64,000 bases of DNA from Streptomyces sp. A0958 (GCF_004795035.1 NZ_SSBK01000007.1:1-64000), one strand, 5' to 3'. Shown: positions 25,760 to 34,671, numbered from the stretch's first letter. Notes: generated by a model not told the origin, from the sequence alone. Program-made: numbers and translations.

Positions 25760-28700
25760 GTGTCCCCGCGCCTGACCGACCCCGAGCAGCTCAAGGAGCT
25801 TCTCGGCATCCCCTTCACCCCGGAGCAGACGGCCTGCATCACCGCGCCGCCCGCCCCGCAGGTGATCGTGGCCGGGGCCGGGTCGGGGAAGACCACGGTG
25901 ATGGCGGCACGCGTGGTGTGGCTGGTCGGCACCGGCCAGGTCGCCCCCGAGCAGGTCCTCGGGCTCACCTTCACCAACAAGGCGGCCGGCGAGCTGGCCG
26001 AGCGCGTACGCAGGGCCCTCGTCGCGGCCGGCGTCACCGACCCGGACGCCATCGACCCGGACAACCCCCCGGGCGAGCCCGGCATCTCCACGTACCACGC
26101 CTTCGCCGGGCGGCTCCTGACCGAGCACGGGCTGCGCATCGGACTCGAACCCGCCACCCGCCTCCTCGCCGACGCCACCCGCTACCAGCTCGCCGCCCGC
26201 GTGCTGCGCGAGGCCCCCGGCCCCTACCCCGCCCTGACCAGGTCCTTCCCGACCCTGGTCAGCGACCTGCTGGCCCTCGACGCCGAGCTGGCAGAACACC
26301 TCGTACGCCCCGAACAGCTCGCCGCGTACGACACCGAACTGCTCGGCACGCTGGAGACCGCCAGGCTCAGCAACGCCGAACTGCGCAAGATCCCCGAGAC
26401 CGCCGAGGCCCGCCGCGAACTGCTCTCGCTGACCCGGCGCTACCGCGAGGGGAAGCGCAGCCGCGACCTCCTCGACTTCGGCGACCAGATCGCCCTGTCC
26501 GCCGAGCTGGCCCTCACCCGCCCCGAGGTCGGCGCGATCCTGCGCGAGGAGTACCGGGTCGTCCTGCTCGACGAATACCAGGACACCTCCGTCGCCCAGC
26601 GCCTCCTGCTTGCCGCCCTCTTCGGCAGCGGGCCCGACGGCACCGCCTCCGGGCACGCCGTCACCGCCGTCGGCGACCCCTGCCAGGCCATCTACGGCTG
26701 GCGCGGCGCTTCCGTCGCCAACCTGGACGACTTCCCCAGCCACTTCCCGCACGCCGACGGCACCCCCGCCACCCGCTACTCCCTCAGCGAGAACCGCCGC
26801 AGCGGCGGCCGCCTCCTTCACCTCGCCAACGGACTCGCCGCCCCCCTGCGCGCCATGCACGAGGGCGTCGAGGCCCTGCGCCCCGCCCCCGGCGCCGAGC
26901 GCGACGGCCTCGTCCGCTGCGCGCTGCTGCGCACCCACGCCGAGGAGATGGCCTGGCTCGCCGACTCCATCGCCCACCTCGTGCGCACCGGCAAGGCCCC
27001 CGGCGACATCGCCGTCCTGTGCCGCACCGCCGGTGACTTCCCGGAGATCCAGGCCGCGCTGGTCGCCCGGGACATCCCGGTCGAGGTCGTCGGCCTCTCC
27101 GGGCTGCTCCACCTCCCCGAGGTCGCCGACCTCGTCGCCGTCTGCGAGGTGCTTCAGGACCCCGGGGCCAACGCCGCCCTGGTCCGCCTGCTCACCGGTC
27201 CCCGCTGGCGGATCGGCCCCCGCGACCTGGCCCTGCTCGGCCGCCGGGCCCGTCTCCTCGTCCACCGCGCCGCCCACGGCGACGACGAGGACCCCGACCG
27301 CCGGCTCGCCGAGGCCGTCGAGGGTGTGGACCCGGCCGAGGTGATCTCCCTCGCCGACGCCCTGGACACCTTCCTCGACGCTGGCGGCGAGGAGGACGAC
27401 CGGCTTCCGTTCTCCGCCGACGCCCGGGTCCGCTTCGCCCGCCTCGCCGCCGAACTGCGCGACCTGCGCCGCTCGCTCGCCGACCCCCTGATGGACGTGC
27501 TCCACCGGGTCCTGGCCACCACCGGCCTGGAGGTCGAGCTGTCCGCGTCCCCGCAGGCCCTCGCCGCCCGCCGCCGCGAGACCCTGGGCAACTTCCTCGA
27601 CGTCGCCGCCCGCTTCGCCGCCGTCGACGGCGAGGCCACCCTGCTCGCCTTCCTGGGCTTCCTGCGCACCGCCGCCCAGTACGAGAAGGGCCTGGACAAC
27701 GCCCTGCCCGGCGGCGAGAACACCGTCAAGGTCCTCACCGCCCACAAGTCCAAGGGCCTGGAGTGGGACGTCGTCGCCGTGCCCGGCCTGGTCACCGGCC
27801 AGTTCCCCAGCGGCCAGTCCCGCGACGCCTGGACCTCCCAGCCCCAGGTCCTCCCGCACGCCCTGCGCGGCGACAGGGCCACGCTGCCCGCCCTCCACGC
27901 CTTCGACGCCAAGGGCCTCAAGGGCTTCAAGGAGGAGATGAAGGAGCACCAGCACACCGAGGAGCTCCGCCTCGGCTACGTCACCTTCACCCGCCCCCGC
28001 ACGCTGCTGCTCGGCTCCGGCCACTGGTGGGGCCCCAGCCAGAAGAAGCCGCGCGGCCCGTCCCCCTTCCTGCACGCGCTGTACGAGCACTGCGCCGCCG
28101 GGTACGGCGAGATCGAGGCGTGGGAGGACGAGCCGGCCGAGACCGAGGAGAACCCGGCCCTGTCCGAGGCCGCCGCCGACCACGCCTGGCCGCTCCCCCT
28201 GGACGCCACCGCCCTGACCCGCCGCCGGGCGGCCGCGGACACGGTCCTGGACCACCTGGCGGCGCTGGCGGGGAAGGCTCCGTTGCCCGAGGGGGCGAGC
28301 GTCACGGAGGAGGCGCCGCTGCCGGAGGAGACCCGTTTCCCGGACGGGGGCGCGCGCCCGGACGCGGTGCCCTTCCCGGACGGGGTTCCGCTGACGGACG
28401 AGGTGCCCTTCCCGGACGAGGCGCCCTTCCCCGACGAAGCGTCCTACCTGGACGACGAGCCGTTCCCCGACGAGCCGCCTTTCCCGGACGAGGCGCCTTT
28501 CCCCGACGAGGCCCCCTTCCCCGACGATGACAGTGACGACGACGCCCCGCCCCCGCCGGCTCCGGCGCCCTCGCCGGCCCCGCACGTCCCGGCGGCCCGT
28601 ACCCCCGCTCCCGCCCCCGCGCGGCTCACGCCCGAGGAGGTCCGCACCCTCGCCTCCTGGGACCGCGACCTCGAGGCCCTCGCCGGGGAGCTGCGCCGCG

Positions 28701-29326
28701 CCCGCGCCACCGTGCGCGACGTCCTCGTCCCCGCCTCCCTCTCCGCCACCCAGCTGCTGCGCCTGGCCGACGACCCCGACGGCTTCGCCCGGGAGCTGGC
28801 CCGGCCCATGCCCCGCCCCCCGCAGCCCGCCGCCCGCCGGGGCACCCGCTTCCACGCCTGGGTCGAGTCCCGCTTCGAGGAGCTGCCGCTGCCCATGCTC
28901 GGCCCCGACGAACTGCCCGGCGGCGACGAGAGCGACGCCGACATCGCCGACGAGCGCGACCTCGCCGAACTCAAGGAGGCATTCGAGCGCACCCCGTACG
29001 CCCGCCGCACCCCGTACCGCGTGGAGACACCCTTCCAGATCACGCTGGCCGGGCGGGTGATCCGGGGCCGTATCGACGCGGTGTACCGCACGGGTAACAC
29101 GTACGAGATCGTCGACTGGAAGACCAGCCGCACCCACACCGCCGACCCCCTCCAGCTCGCCGTCTACCGGCTGGCCTGGGCCGAACTGCACGGGCTGCCG
29201 CTCACCGACGTCACGGCCACCTTCCTCTTCGTCCGCAGCGGTGAGAGCGTCCGCCCGGCACGGCTCCCGGGCCGCCCGGAGCTGGAGCGCATCCTCCTGG
29301 ACGAGCCACCTCCGTCGGACGGATAA
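25760..29326 (+). CDS. adnB: AdnB-type helicase-nuclease subunit
   Basis: A 1188-residue UvrD-like motor with a C-terminal RecB-family nuclease, partner of AdnA in resecting DNA ends. Walker A GAGSGKTT is at residues 39-46; FTNKAAGEL, LLDEYQDTS, QAIYGWRGAS and LTAHKSKGLEWD follow. The nuclease motif is VDWKTSRT near the C-terminus, without the cysteine cluster seen in AdnA. Between motor and nuclease lies an acidic, Pro/Phe-rich repeat linker (about residues 870-925). The N-terminus resembles mycobacterial Rv3201c as I remember it. It ends in TAA, overlapping the predicted promoter of the next gene. Confidence 0.87.
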   Translation: MSPRLTDPEQLKELLGIPFTPEQTACITAPPAPQVIVAGAGSGKTTVMAARVVWLVGTGQVAPEQVLGLTFTNKAAGELAERVRRALVAAGVTDPDAIDPDNPPGEPGISTYHAFAGRLLTEHGLRIGLEPATRLLADATRYQLAARVLREAPGPYPALTRSFPTLVSDLLALDAELAEHLVRPEQLAAYDTELLGTLETARLSNAELRKIPETAEARRELLSLTRRYREGKRSRDLLDFGDQIALSAELALTRPEVGAILREEYRVVLLDEYQDTSVAQRLLLAALFGSGPDGTASGHAVTAVGDPCQAIYGWRGASVANLDDFPSHFPHADGTPATRYSLSENRRSGGRLLHLANGLAAPLRAMHEGVEALRPAPGAERDGLVRCALLRTHAEEMAWLADSIAHLVRTGKAPGDIAVLCRTAGDFPEIQAALVARDIPVEVVGLSGLLHLPEVADLVAVCEVLQDPGANAALVRLLTGPRWRIGPRDLALLGRRARLLVHRAAHGDDEDPDRRLAEAVEGVDPAEVISLADALDTFLDAGGEEDDRLPFSADARVRFARLAAELRDLRRSLADPLMDVLHRVLATTGLEVELSASPQALAARRRETLGNFLDVAARFAAVDGEATLLAFLGFLRTAAQYEKGLDNALPGGENTVKVLTAHKSKGLEWDVVAVPGLVTGQFPSGQSRDAWTSQPQVLPHALRGDRATLPALHAFDAKGLKGFKEEMKEHQHTEELRLGYVTFTRPRTLLLGSGHWWGPSQKKPRGPSPFLHALYEHCAAGYGEIEAWEDEPAETEENPALSEAAADHAWPLPLDATALTRRRAAADTVLDHLAALAGKAPLPEGASVTEEAPLPEETRFPDGGARPDAVPFPDGVPLTDEVPFPDEAPFPDEASYLDDEPFPDEPPFPDEAPFPDEAPFPDDDSDDDAPPPPAPAPSPAPHVPAARTPAPAPARLTPEEVRTLASWDRDLEALAGELRRARATVRDVLVPASLSATQLLRLADDPDGFARELARPMPRPPQPAARRGTRFHAWVESRFEELPLPMLGPDELPGGDESDADIADERDLAELKEAFERTPYARRTPYRVETPFQITLAGRVIRGRIDAVYRTGNTYEIVDWKTSRTHTADPLQLAVYRLAWAELHGLPLTDVTATFLFVRSGESVRPARLPGRPELERILLDEPPPSDG
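28371..28530 (+). repeat. Degenerate 18-bp tandem repeat in adnB (PFPDEA units)
   Basis: The codons repeat the six-residue pattern PFPDEA about nine times with substitutions, then run into an Asp-rich stretch. It sits in the linker between motor and nuclease domains and keeps the reading frame. Confidence 0.8.
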
Positions 29327-29329
29327 GCT
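29324..29329 (+). promoter_or_regulatory. -10-like element (TAAGCT) overlapping the adnB stop codon
   Basis: TAAGCT contains the adnB stop and is seven bases before the peptidase ATG at 29337. A short AAGG only two bases from the ATG is too close to act as a ribosome site, so a leaderless transcript is possible. Confidence 0.4.
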
Positions 29330-29336
29330 GAAGGTC

Positions 29337-30731
29337 ATGAGCGACACCCCGGACAGCGCTGTCCGTACGTACACCGAGCAGCACCGCACGGCCTTCCTCG
29401 ACGACCTCGCCGAGTGGCTGCGCATCCCCTCCGTATCCGCTCAGCCGGAGCACGAGGGCGACGTACGGCGCAGCGCCGAGTGGCTGTCGGCGAAGCTGAA
29501 GGAGACCGGTTTCCCGGTCGCCGAGGTATGGGAGACGGACGGGGCGCCCGCCGTCTTCGCCGAGTGGCCGTCCGACGACCCGGCAGCCCCCACGGTCCTG
29601 GTGTACGGACACCACGACGTGCAGCCCGCCGCCCGCGAGGACGGCTGGAGCACCGAACCGTTCGAGCCGGTGATCCGCGACGGCCGGATGTACGGACGCG
29701 GCGCGGCCGACGACAAGGGGCAGGTGTTCTTCCACACCCTCGGCGTCCGGGCCCACCTCGCCGCGACCGGCCGCACCACTCCCGCCGTCCACCTCAAGCT
29801 CATCGTGGAGGGCGAGGAGGAGTCCGGCTCCCCGCACTTCCGCGCACTGGTCGAGCAGCACGCCGACCGCCTCGCAGCGGACGCGGTGATCGTCTCCGAC
29901 ACCGGCATGTGGAACGAGACCACCCCGACCGTCTGCACCGGGATGCGCGGCCTCGCCGAGTGCGAGATCGAGCTGCACGGGCCGGAGCAGGACATCCACT
30001 CGGGCTCGTTCGGCGGCGCCGTCCCCAACCCCGCGACCGAGGTCGCCCGCCTCGTCGCGGCGCTCCACGACACCGACGGGCGGGTCGCGGTCCCCGGCTT
30101 CTACGACGGCGTGGCCGAACTCACCGACACCGAACGCGCCCTCTTCGCCGAGCTGCCGTTCGACGAGGACACCTGGCTGCGCACCGCCAGGTCCGGGGCG
30201 GCGTCCGGCGAGGCCGGGTACTCCACGCTGGAGCGGATCTGGGCCCGCCCCACCGCCGAGGTCAACGGCATCGGCGGCGGATACCAGGGCGCGGGCAGCA
30301 AGACGATCATCCCGTCGTCCGCCCGCGTGAAGATCAGCTTCCGCCTGGTCGCGGGCCAGGACCCGGACCACGTCCAGCAGGCCGTACGGGCCTGGGCCGA
30401 GGCCCGCGTCCCGGCCGGAATCGGCCACCGGATCACCTTCCTCCCCGCCACCCGCCCCTGCCTGACGCCCCTGGACCACCCGGCGCTGCAGGCCGTCGCC
30501 CGCGCCATGGGACGGGCCTTCGGCCAGAAGATCCTCTTCACCCGGGAAGGAGGCTCCGGTCCCGCCGCCGACCTCCAGGACGTGCTCGGCGCGCCCGTCC
30601 TCTTCCTCGGCATCTCCGTACCGTCCGACGGCTGGCACGCTCCCGACGAGAAGATCGAGCTCGGCCTGCTGTTCAAGGGCGTGGAGACCGCCGCCCACCT
30701 CTGGGGCGAAATGGCGGCCGCCCTCCGCTGA
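29337..30731 (+). CDS. M20 family metallopeptidase (dipeptidase)
   Basis: A 464-residue cytosolic di-zinc peptidase. The metal-binding segments are clear: YGHHDVQP (near residue 95), GRGAADDKGQ, VEGEEESGS and, near the C-terminus, FTREGGSGP. A dimerisation domain interrupts the catalytic domain. It resembles the dipeptidase group that cleaves short peptides such as Cys-Gly or carnosine-type dipeptides; the natural substrate is not determined. It begins ten bases after the adnB stop. Confidence 0.9.
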   Translation: MSDTPDSAVRTYTEQHRTAFLDDLAEWLRIPSVSAQPEHEGDVRRSAEWLSAKLKETGFPVAEVWETDGAPAVFAEWPSDDPAAPTVLVYGHHDVQPAAREDGWSTEPFEPVIRDGRMYGRGAADDKGQVFFHTLGVRAHLAATGRTTPAVHLKLIVEGEEESGSPHFRALVEQHADRLAADAVIVSDTGMWNETTPTVCTGMRGLAECEIELHGPEQDIHSGSFGGAVPNPATEVARLVAALHDTDGRVAVPGFYDGVAELTDTERALFAELPFDEDTWLRTARSGAASGEAGYSTLERIWARPTAEVNGIGGGYQGAGSKTIIPSSARVKISFRLVAGQDPDHVQQAVRAWAEARVPAGIGHRITFLPATRPCLTPLDHPALQAVARAMGRAFGQKILFTREGGSGPAADLQDVLGAPVLFLGISVPSDGWHAPDEKIELGLLFKGVETAAHLWGEMAAALR

Positions 30732-30775
30732 ATCCTCTGAACACCCGATCCATCCCGGGGGAGTAGGAAGCACCT

Positions 30776-31723
30776 GTGAGCACCTTCGACAACGCCACCG
30801 CAGACCGGCCCATCGGTCTGACCGCGCCGAGCGGCATCGACCGCGCCGCGCACCACCGCCTCGACGAGGCATGGCTGTCCGCCGCGTGGAGCCACCCGAC
30901 GACCCGGGTCTTCGTCGTCTCCGGCGGCCAGGTGCTGATCGACGACACCGACGACGGCACCGAACTCGTGATGACTCCCGCCTTCGAGGCGCCCGTCACC
31001 GAGACCCACCGCTACTTCCTCGGCACCGACGCGGACGGCGTCAGCTACTTCGCCCTCCAGAAGGACACCCTGCCGGGCCGCATGGACCAGTCGGCACGGC
31101 CCGCCGGGCTGCGCGAGGCCGGGATGCTCCTCGGCGCCCGCGACGCCGGTCTGATGGTGCACGCGGTGGCCCTGGAGAACTGGCAGCGGCTGCACCGCTT
31201 CTGCTCCCGCTGCGGCGAGCGCACGGTCATCGCCGCGGCCGGCCACATCCGCCGCTGCCAGGCCTGCGGCGCCGAGCACTACCCGCGAACCGACCCGGCG
31301 GTCATCATGCTCGTCACCGACGACCAGGACCGCGCCCTGCTGGGCCGCCAGGTCCACTGGCCCGAGGGCCGCTTCTCCACGCTCGCCGGGTTCGTCGAGC
31401 CGGGCGAGTCGATCGAGCAGTCCGTGGCGCGCGAGGTCTTCGAGGAGGCGGGCATCACGGTCGGCGAGGTCGAGTACGTCGCCAGCCAGCCCTGGCCGTT
31501 CCCCTCCAGCCTGATGCTCGGCTTCATGGCCCGCGCCACGACGTCCGAGATCAACGTCGACGGCGAGGAGATCGAGGAGGCGCGCTGGTTCTCCCGCGAG
31601 GAGCTGACGGCCGCCTTCGAGTCCGGCGAGATCCTGCCCCCGTTCGGCATCTCGATCGCGTCCCGGCTGATCGAGCTCTGGTACGGCAAGCCGCTCCCGA
31701 AGCCGGTCCGCGCGGCGGGCTGA
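30776..31723 (+). CDS. nudC: NAD(+) diphosphatase / mRNA de-NADding Nudix hydrolase
   Basis: A 315-residue enzyme that splits NADH into NMNH and AMP and, in the family, also removes NAD caps from RNA. It has a zinc ribbon (CSRC and CQAC, about residues 142-164), the Nudix box GFVEPGESIEQSVAREVFEE, and the NADH-specific SQPWPFPSS signature downstream. The GTG start has GGGGAG and AGGAAG upstream. It converges with the mycoredoxin gene, with a hairpin between them. Confidence 0.95.
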   Translation: MSTFDNATADRPIGLTAPSGIDRAAHHRLDEAWLSAAWSHPTTRVFVVSGGQVLIDDTDDGTELVMTPAFEAPVTETHRYFLGTDADGVSYFALQKDTLPGRMDQSARPAGLREAGMLLGARDAGLMVHAVALENWQRLHRFCSRCGERTVIAAAGHIRRCQACGAEHYPRTDPAVIMLVTDDQDRALLGRQVHWPEGRFSTLAGFVEPGESIEQSVAREVFEEAGITVGEVEYVASQPWPFPSSLMLGFMARATTSEINVDGEEIEEARWFSREELTAAFESGEILPPFGISIASRLIELWYGKPLPKPVRAAG

Positions 31724-31745
31724 CCGGGCCCGGACGCAGCAACGC

Positions 31746-31772
31746 CCCCTCCGGTGCGCTGACCGGAGAGGG
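31746..31772 (+). terminator. Imperfect hairpin after nudC
   Basis: CTCCGGT (31749-31755) pairs with ACCGGAG (31762-31768) around a six-base loop. The stem extends by three G-C pairs past a bulged A. It lies between the convergent nudC and mycoredoxin genes. Confidence 0.55.
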
Positions 31773-31799
31773 CGGGGTGGGCGCGGGGCGCGGGGGTCC

Positions 31800-32057
31800 T
31801 CAGACGGCGAGGGCCTGCTTCACCTGGGCCAGGCTCGGGTTCGTCATGACGACGTCGTCACCGCCGTCGGCGGGGACCACCAGAACCGTCGGGACCGTCT
31901 GGTTCCCGCCATTGGCCTTCTCGACGAAGGCCGCCGACTCCGGGTCCTGCTCGATGTTGATCTCGGTGTAGGCGATGCCCTCACGGTCCATCTGGCCCTT
32001 GAGCCGACGGCAGTAGCCGCACCACGTGGTGCTGTACATCGTCACAGTGCCCGGCAT
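31800..32057 (-). CDS. mrx1: Mycoredoxin (glutaredoxin-like, mycothiol-dependent)
   Basis: An 85-residue thioredoxin-fold protein with the CGYC active site (residues 13-16) and the cis-Pro segment QTVPTVLV, as in mycoredoxin-1. It reduces mixed disulfides between proteins and mycothiol, the actinobacterial glutathione substitute. GAGGAG lies nine bases before the ATG. A SigR-type promoter lies about 110 bases upstream, consistent with induction by thiol oxidation. Confidence 0.92.
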   Translation of the reverse strand: MPGTVTMYSTTWCGYCRRLKGQMDREGIAYTEINIEQDPESAAFVEKANGGNQTVPTVLVVPADGGDDVVMTNPSLAQVKQALAV

Positions 32058-32162
32058 GTCTTCGCGCTCCTCTGTCTCATCGGTCCCGGCAACCCCTCAC
32101 GCCCGGACGCGGGTCCGGTGCGTCGCACAGGGGCCGGGACGTGCGTTGCCGCACGCAGGGTG

Positions 32163-32189
32163 AACGTACGGAACCCGGTTGCCATTCCC
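32163..32189 (-). promoter_or_regulatory. SigR-type promoter of the mycoredoxin gene
   Basis: On the minus strand GGGAAT (32189-32184), exactly 18 bases, then GTT (32165-32163). Transcription would start near 32157, leaving a leader of about 100 bases. Confidence 0.82.
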
Positions 32190-32247
32190 GGTGCCGGGGT
32201 CCGCATACGGCGGCGGCCGCCGTGCCCGGGTCCGGCCGCCGTGCCGG

Positions 32248-32375
32248 GCGGCGCGTGCTGAGCGCGGCGGCCGTGCTGTGCGGCGCGTGCTGAGCGCGGC
32301 GGCCGTGCCGTGCGGCGTGTTCCGGGTGCGGCCGCCGTGCCGTGCGGCGTGTTCCGAGCGCCGGGTGCCGCCGCC
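32248..32375. repeat. Four 32-bp tandem repeats upstream of mycoredoxin and uvrD2
   Basis: Units at 32248-32279, 32280-32311, 32312-32343 and 32344-32375. The first two are nearly identical; units three and four share a variant start (GCGGCGTGTTCCG). Another diverged unit may lie at 32216-32247. The repeat fills the gap between the divergent mycoredoxin and uvrD2 genes. ORFs crossing it look spurious. There are no unique spacers, so it is not a CRISPR array. Confidence 0.8.
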
Positions 32376-32402
32376 GCATTAGTACGACGGATACGTCACC
32401 CC

Positions 32403-32411
32403 TGTGGACAA
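32403..32411 (-). promoter_or_regulatory. Candidate DnaA box upstream of uvrD2
   Basis: TGTGGACAA is the reverse complement of TTGTCCACA, the preferred Streptomyces DnaA box. It is a single site, 40 bases before the uvrD2 start, so functional meaning is uncertain. Confidence 0.4.
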
Positions 32412-32438
32412 CCACCGCACCCGCCCCGTGCGACCTGG

Positions 32439-32444
32439 CAGCAT
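32439..32444 (+). promoter_or_regulatory. Possible -10 element (CAGCAT) of uvrD2
   Basis: CAGCAT keeps the key A and final T of the -10 pattern and is six bases before the GTG at 32451. No Shine-Dalgarno sequence is visible, so a leaderless start is possible. Confidence 0.4.
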
Positions 32445-32450
32445 GGCGGG

Positions 32451-34658
32451 GTGACATCAGCAACGCACTCCACCCTCTTCCCCCAGGTCCCCGACTCCGC
32501 CGACGCCGTCCTGGACGGACTCGACCCCGAGCAGCGCGAGGTCGCCACGGCCCTGCGGGGCCCGGTGTGCGTGCTGGCCGGAGCCGGTACGGGCAAGACG
32601 CGGGCCATCACGCACCGCATCGCCTACGGAGTGCGCGCCGGGATACTCCAGTCGTCGAGCGTGCTGGCTGTCACGTTCACCAACCGGGCCGCCGGCGAGA
32701 TGCGCGGCCGGCTGCGGCAGCTGGGAGCCGGCGGGGTGCAGGCGCGCACATTCCACTCGGCGGCGCTGCGGCAGCTCCAGTACTTCTGGCCGAAAGCAGT
32801 CGGTGGCGATCTGCCCCGGCTGCTGGAGCGCAAGGTCCAGCTGGTGGCCGAAGCGGCGGCCCACTGCGGCATCCGGCTCGACCGCAACGAGCTGCGGGAC
32901 GTCACCAGCGAGATCGAGTGGGCCAAGGTCACGCAGACCGTGCCCGCCGACTACCCCGCCATGGTCGCCAAGTCCCAGCGGGAAGCCCCGCGCGACCCGG
33001 CGGAGATCTCCCAGGTCTACGCGATGTACGAGCAGCTGAAGCGCGAGCGGACGGTGATCGACTTCGAGGACGTGCTGCTCCTGACGGTCGGCATCCTGCA
33101 GGACCGGCACGACATCGCCGACCACGTCCGCCGCCAGTACCAGCACTTCGTGGTGGACGAGTACCAGGACGTGAGCCCGCTCCAGCAGCGGTTGCTCGAC
33201 CTCTGGCTCGGTGACCGGGACAGCCTCTGCGTCGTCGGCGACGCGGGCCAGACGATCTACTCCTTCACCGGGGCCACCCCCGACCACCTGCTGGGCTTCC
33301 GCACCCGCCACCCCGGGGCCACCGTCGTCAAGCTCGTCCGCGACTACCGCTCCACCCCCCAGGTCGTCCACCTGGCCAACGGGCTGCTCGCCCAGGCCAC
33401 CGGCCGGGCCGCCGAGCACCGCCTCGACCTGGTCTCCCAGCGCGAGCGCGGCCCCGAGCCCGCCTTCGTGGAGTACGCGGACGAGCCCGCCGAGGCCGAG
33501 GGCACCGCCCGCCGCATCCGCGACCTGATCGCTGCGGGCGTCCCGGCCGGTGAGATCGCCGTGCTCTACCGGGTCAACGCCCAGTCCGAGGTCTACGAGC
33601 AGGCCCTCGCGGACGCGGGCGTGCCCTACCAGCTCAGGGGCGCGGAACGTTTCTTCGAGCGCGCGGAGGTGCGGGAGGCGGGCATCGCCCTGCGCGGTGC
33701 CGCCCGCGCGGGGGGCAACGACTCCCTCCTGGACGACGCGGAGGGCCTGCCCGCCGAGGTGCGGGCGGTGCTCTCCACGAAGGGGTGGCGCAGCGAGCCG
33801 CCCGCCGGTTCCGGCGCGGTGCGCGACCGCTGGGAGTCCCTGGCCGCCCTGGTCAGGCTCGCCGAGGACTTCGAGCGGGCCAAGCCGGGCGCGACCCTCT
33901 CCGACCTGGTCGCCGAGCTCGACGAGCGGGCCGCCGCCCAGCACGCCCCCACGATCCAGGGCGTGACACTCGCCTCGCTGCACTCGGCGAAGGGCCTGGA
34001 GTGGGACGCCGTGTTCCTGGTCGGACTGACCGAGGGCATGATGCCGATCACCTACGCCAAGACCGCGGAGCAGGTCGAGGAGGAGCGCCGGCTGCTGTAC
34101 GTCGGAGTCACCCGGGCCCGCTACCACCTCACGCTGTCGTGGTCGCTGTCCCGTTCGCCCGGCGGCCGGCCCGGACGCCGGCCGACCCGGTTCCTGAACG
34201 GGCTGCGCCCCGGCTCGACCGGGCCCGGCGCCCGCAGCGCGGCGGGCGGAGCGGGTGGGGCGGGTGGAGGCGGCGGCGTCGAGCGGCCGGTCGTGGCCCG
34301 TCGCAAGCCCCGGGGGCCCGCGCGGTGCCGGGTCTGCGGCAAGACGCTGACGGACGCCGGCGAGATGAAGCTGATGCGCTGCGACGACTGCCCGTCCGAC
34401 ATGGACGAGGCGCTGTACGAGCGGCTGCACGACTGGCGCGCCGGCCGGGCGCGGGAGATCGGCCAGCCCGCCTATTGCGTGTTCACCGACAAGACGCTGA
34501 TGGCCATCGCGGAGGCGGTGCCCCACAGCGAGGGCGAACTCGCCGGGATCTCGGGGGTCGGCGCGCGGAAGCTGGGCCGCTTCGGCGCCGCCGTTCTGGA
34601 CATCTGCGCAGGTGGGGACGGGAGCGAGGAGATCGCGGAGGCCGACGGGGAGATGTGA
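32451..34658 (+). CDS. uvrD2: UvrD2-type ATP-dependent DNA helicase with HRDC domain
   Basis: A 735-residue superfamily 1 helicase. Walker A GAGTGKTR (about residues 44-51), FTNRAAGEMRGRL, VVDEYQDVSPLQQ, QTIYSFTGA and LHSAKGLEWDAV are all present. A Gly-rich linker leads to a four-cysteine motif spaced C-x2-C-x14-C-x2-C (near residue 625), then a C-terminal HRDC domain. This architecture is that of mycobacterial UvrD2. Start GTG 32451 is preferred over upstream in-frame starts because those lie in the repeat region. Confidence 0.93.
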   Translation: MTSATHSTLFPQVPDSADAVLDGLDPEQREVATALRGPVCVLAGAGTGKTRAITHRIAYGVRAGILQSSSVLAVTFTNRAAGEMRGRLRQLGAGGVQARTFHSAALRQLQYFWPKAVGGDLPRLLERKVQLVAEAAAHCGIRLDRNELRDVTSEIEWAKVTQTVPADYPAMVAKSQREAPRDPAEISQVYAMYEQLKRERTVIDFEDVLLLTVGILQDRHDIADHVRRQYQHFVVDEYQDVSPLQQRLLDLWLGDRDSLCVVGDAGQTIYSFTGATPDHLLGFRTRHPGATVVKLVRDYRSTPQVVHLANGLLAQATGRAAEHRLDLVSQRERGPEPAFVEYADEPAEAEGTARRIRDLIAAGVPAGEIAVLYRVNAQSEVYEQALADAGVPYQLRGAERFFERAEVREAGIALRGAARAGGNDSLLDDAEGLPAEVRAVLSTKGWRSEPPAGSGAVRDRWESLAALVRLAEDFERAKPGATLSDLVAELDERAAAQHAPTIQGVTLASLHSAKGLEWDAVFLVGLTEGMMPITYAKTAEQVEEERRLLYVGVTRARYHLTLSWSLSRSPGGRPGRRPTRFLNGLRPGSTGPGARSAAGGAGGAGGGGGVERPVVARRKPRGPARCRVCGKTLTDAGEMKLMRCDDCPSDMDEALYERLHDWRAGRAREIGQPAYCVFTDKTLMAIAEAVPHSEGELAGISGVGARKLGRFGAAVLDICAGGDGSEEIAEADGEM

Positions 34659-34671
34659 GAAAAACTCGTCG

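Noticed and set aside
25592..29425. 1277-residue minus-strand ORF
   Set aside because: Antisense shadow of adnB, whose helicase and nuclease motifs are intact on the other strand.
32248..32375. CRISPR array
   Set aside because: Units are directly joined with no unique spacers, vary between copies, and no cas genes are present.
32077..32463. 128-residue minus-strand ORF over the repeat region
   Set aside because: Consists largely of the 32-bp repeat, begins in uvrD2 and would cover the mycoredoxin promoter; no ribosome site or domain.
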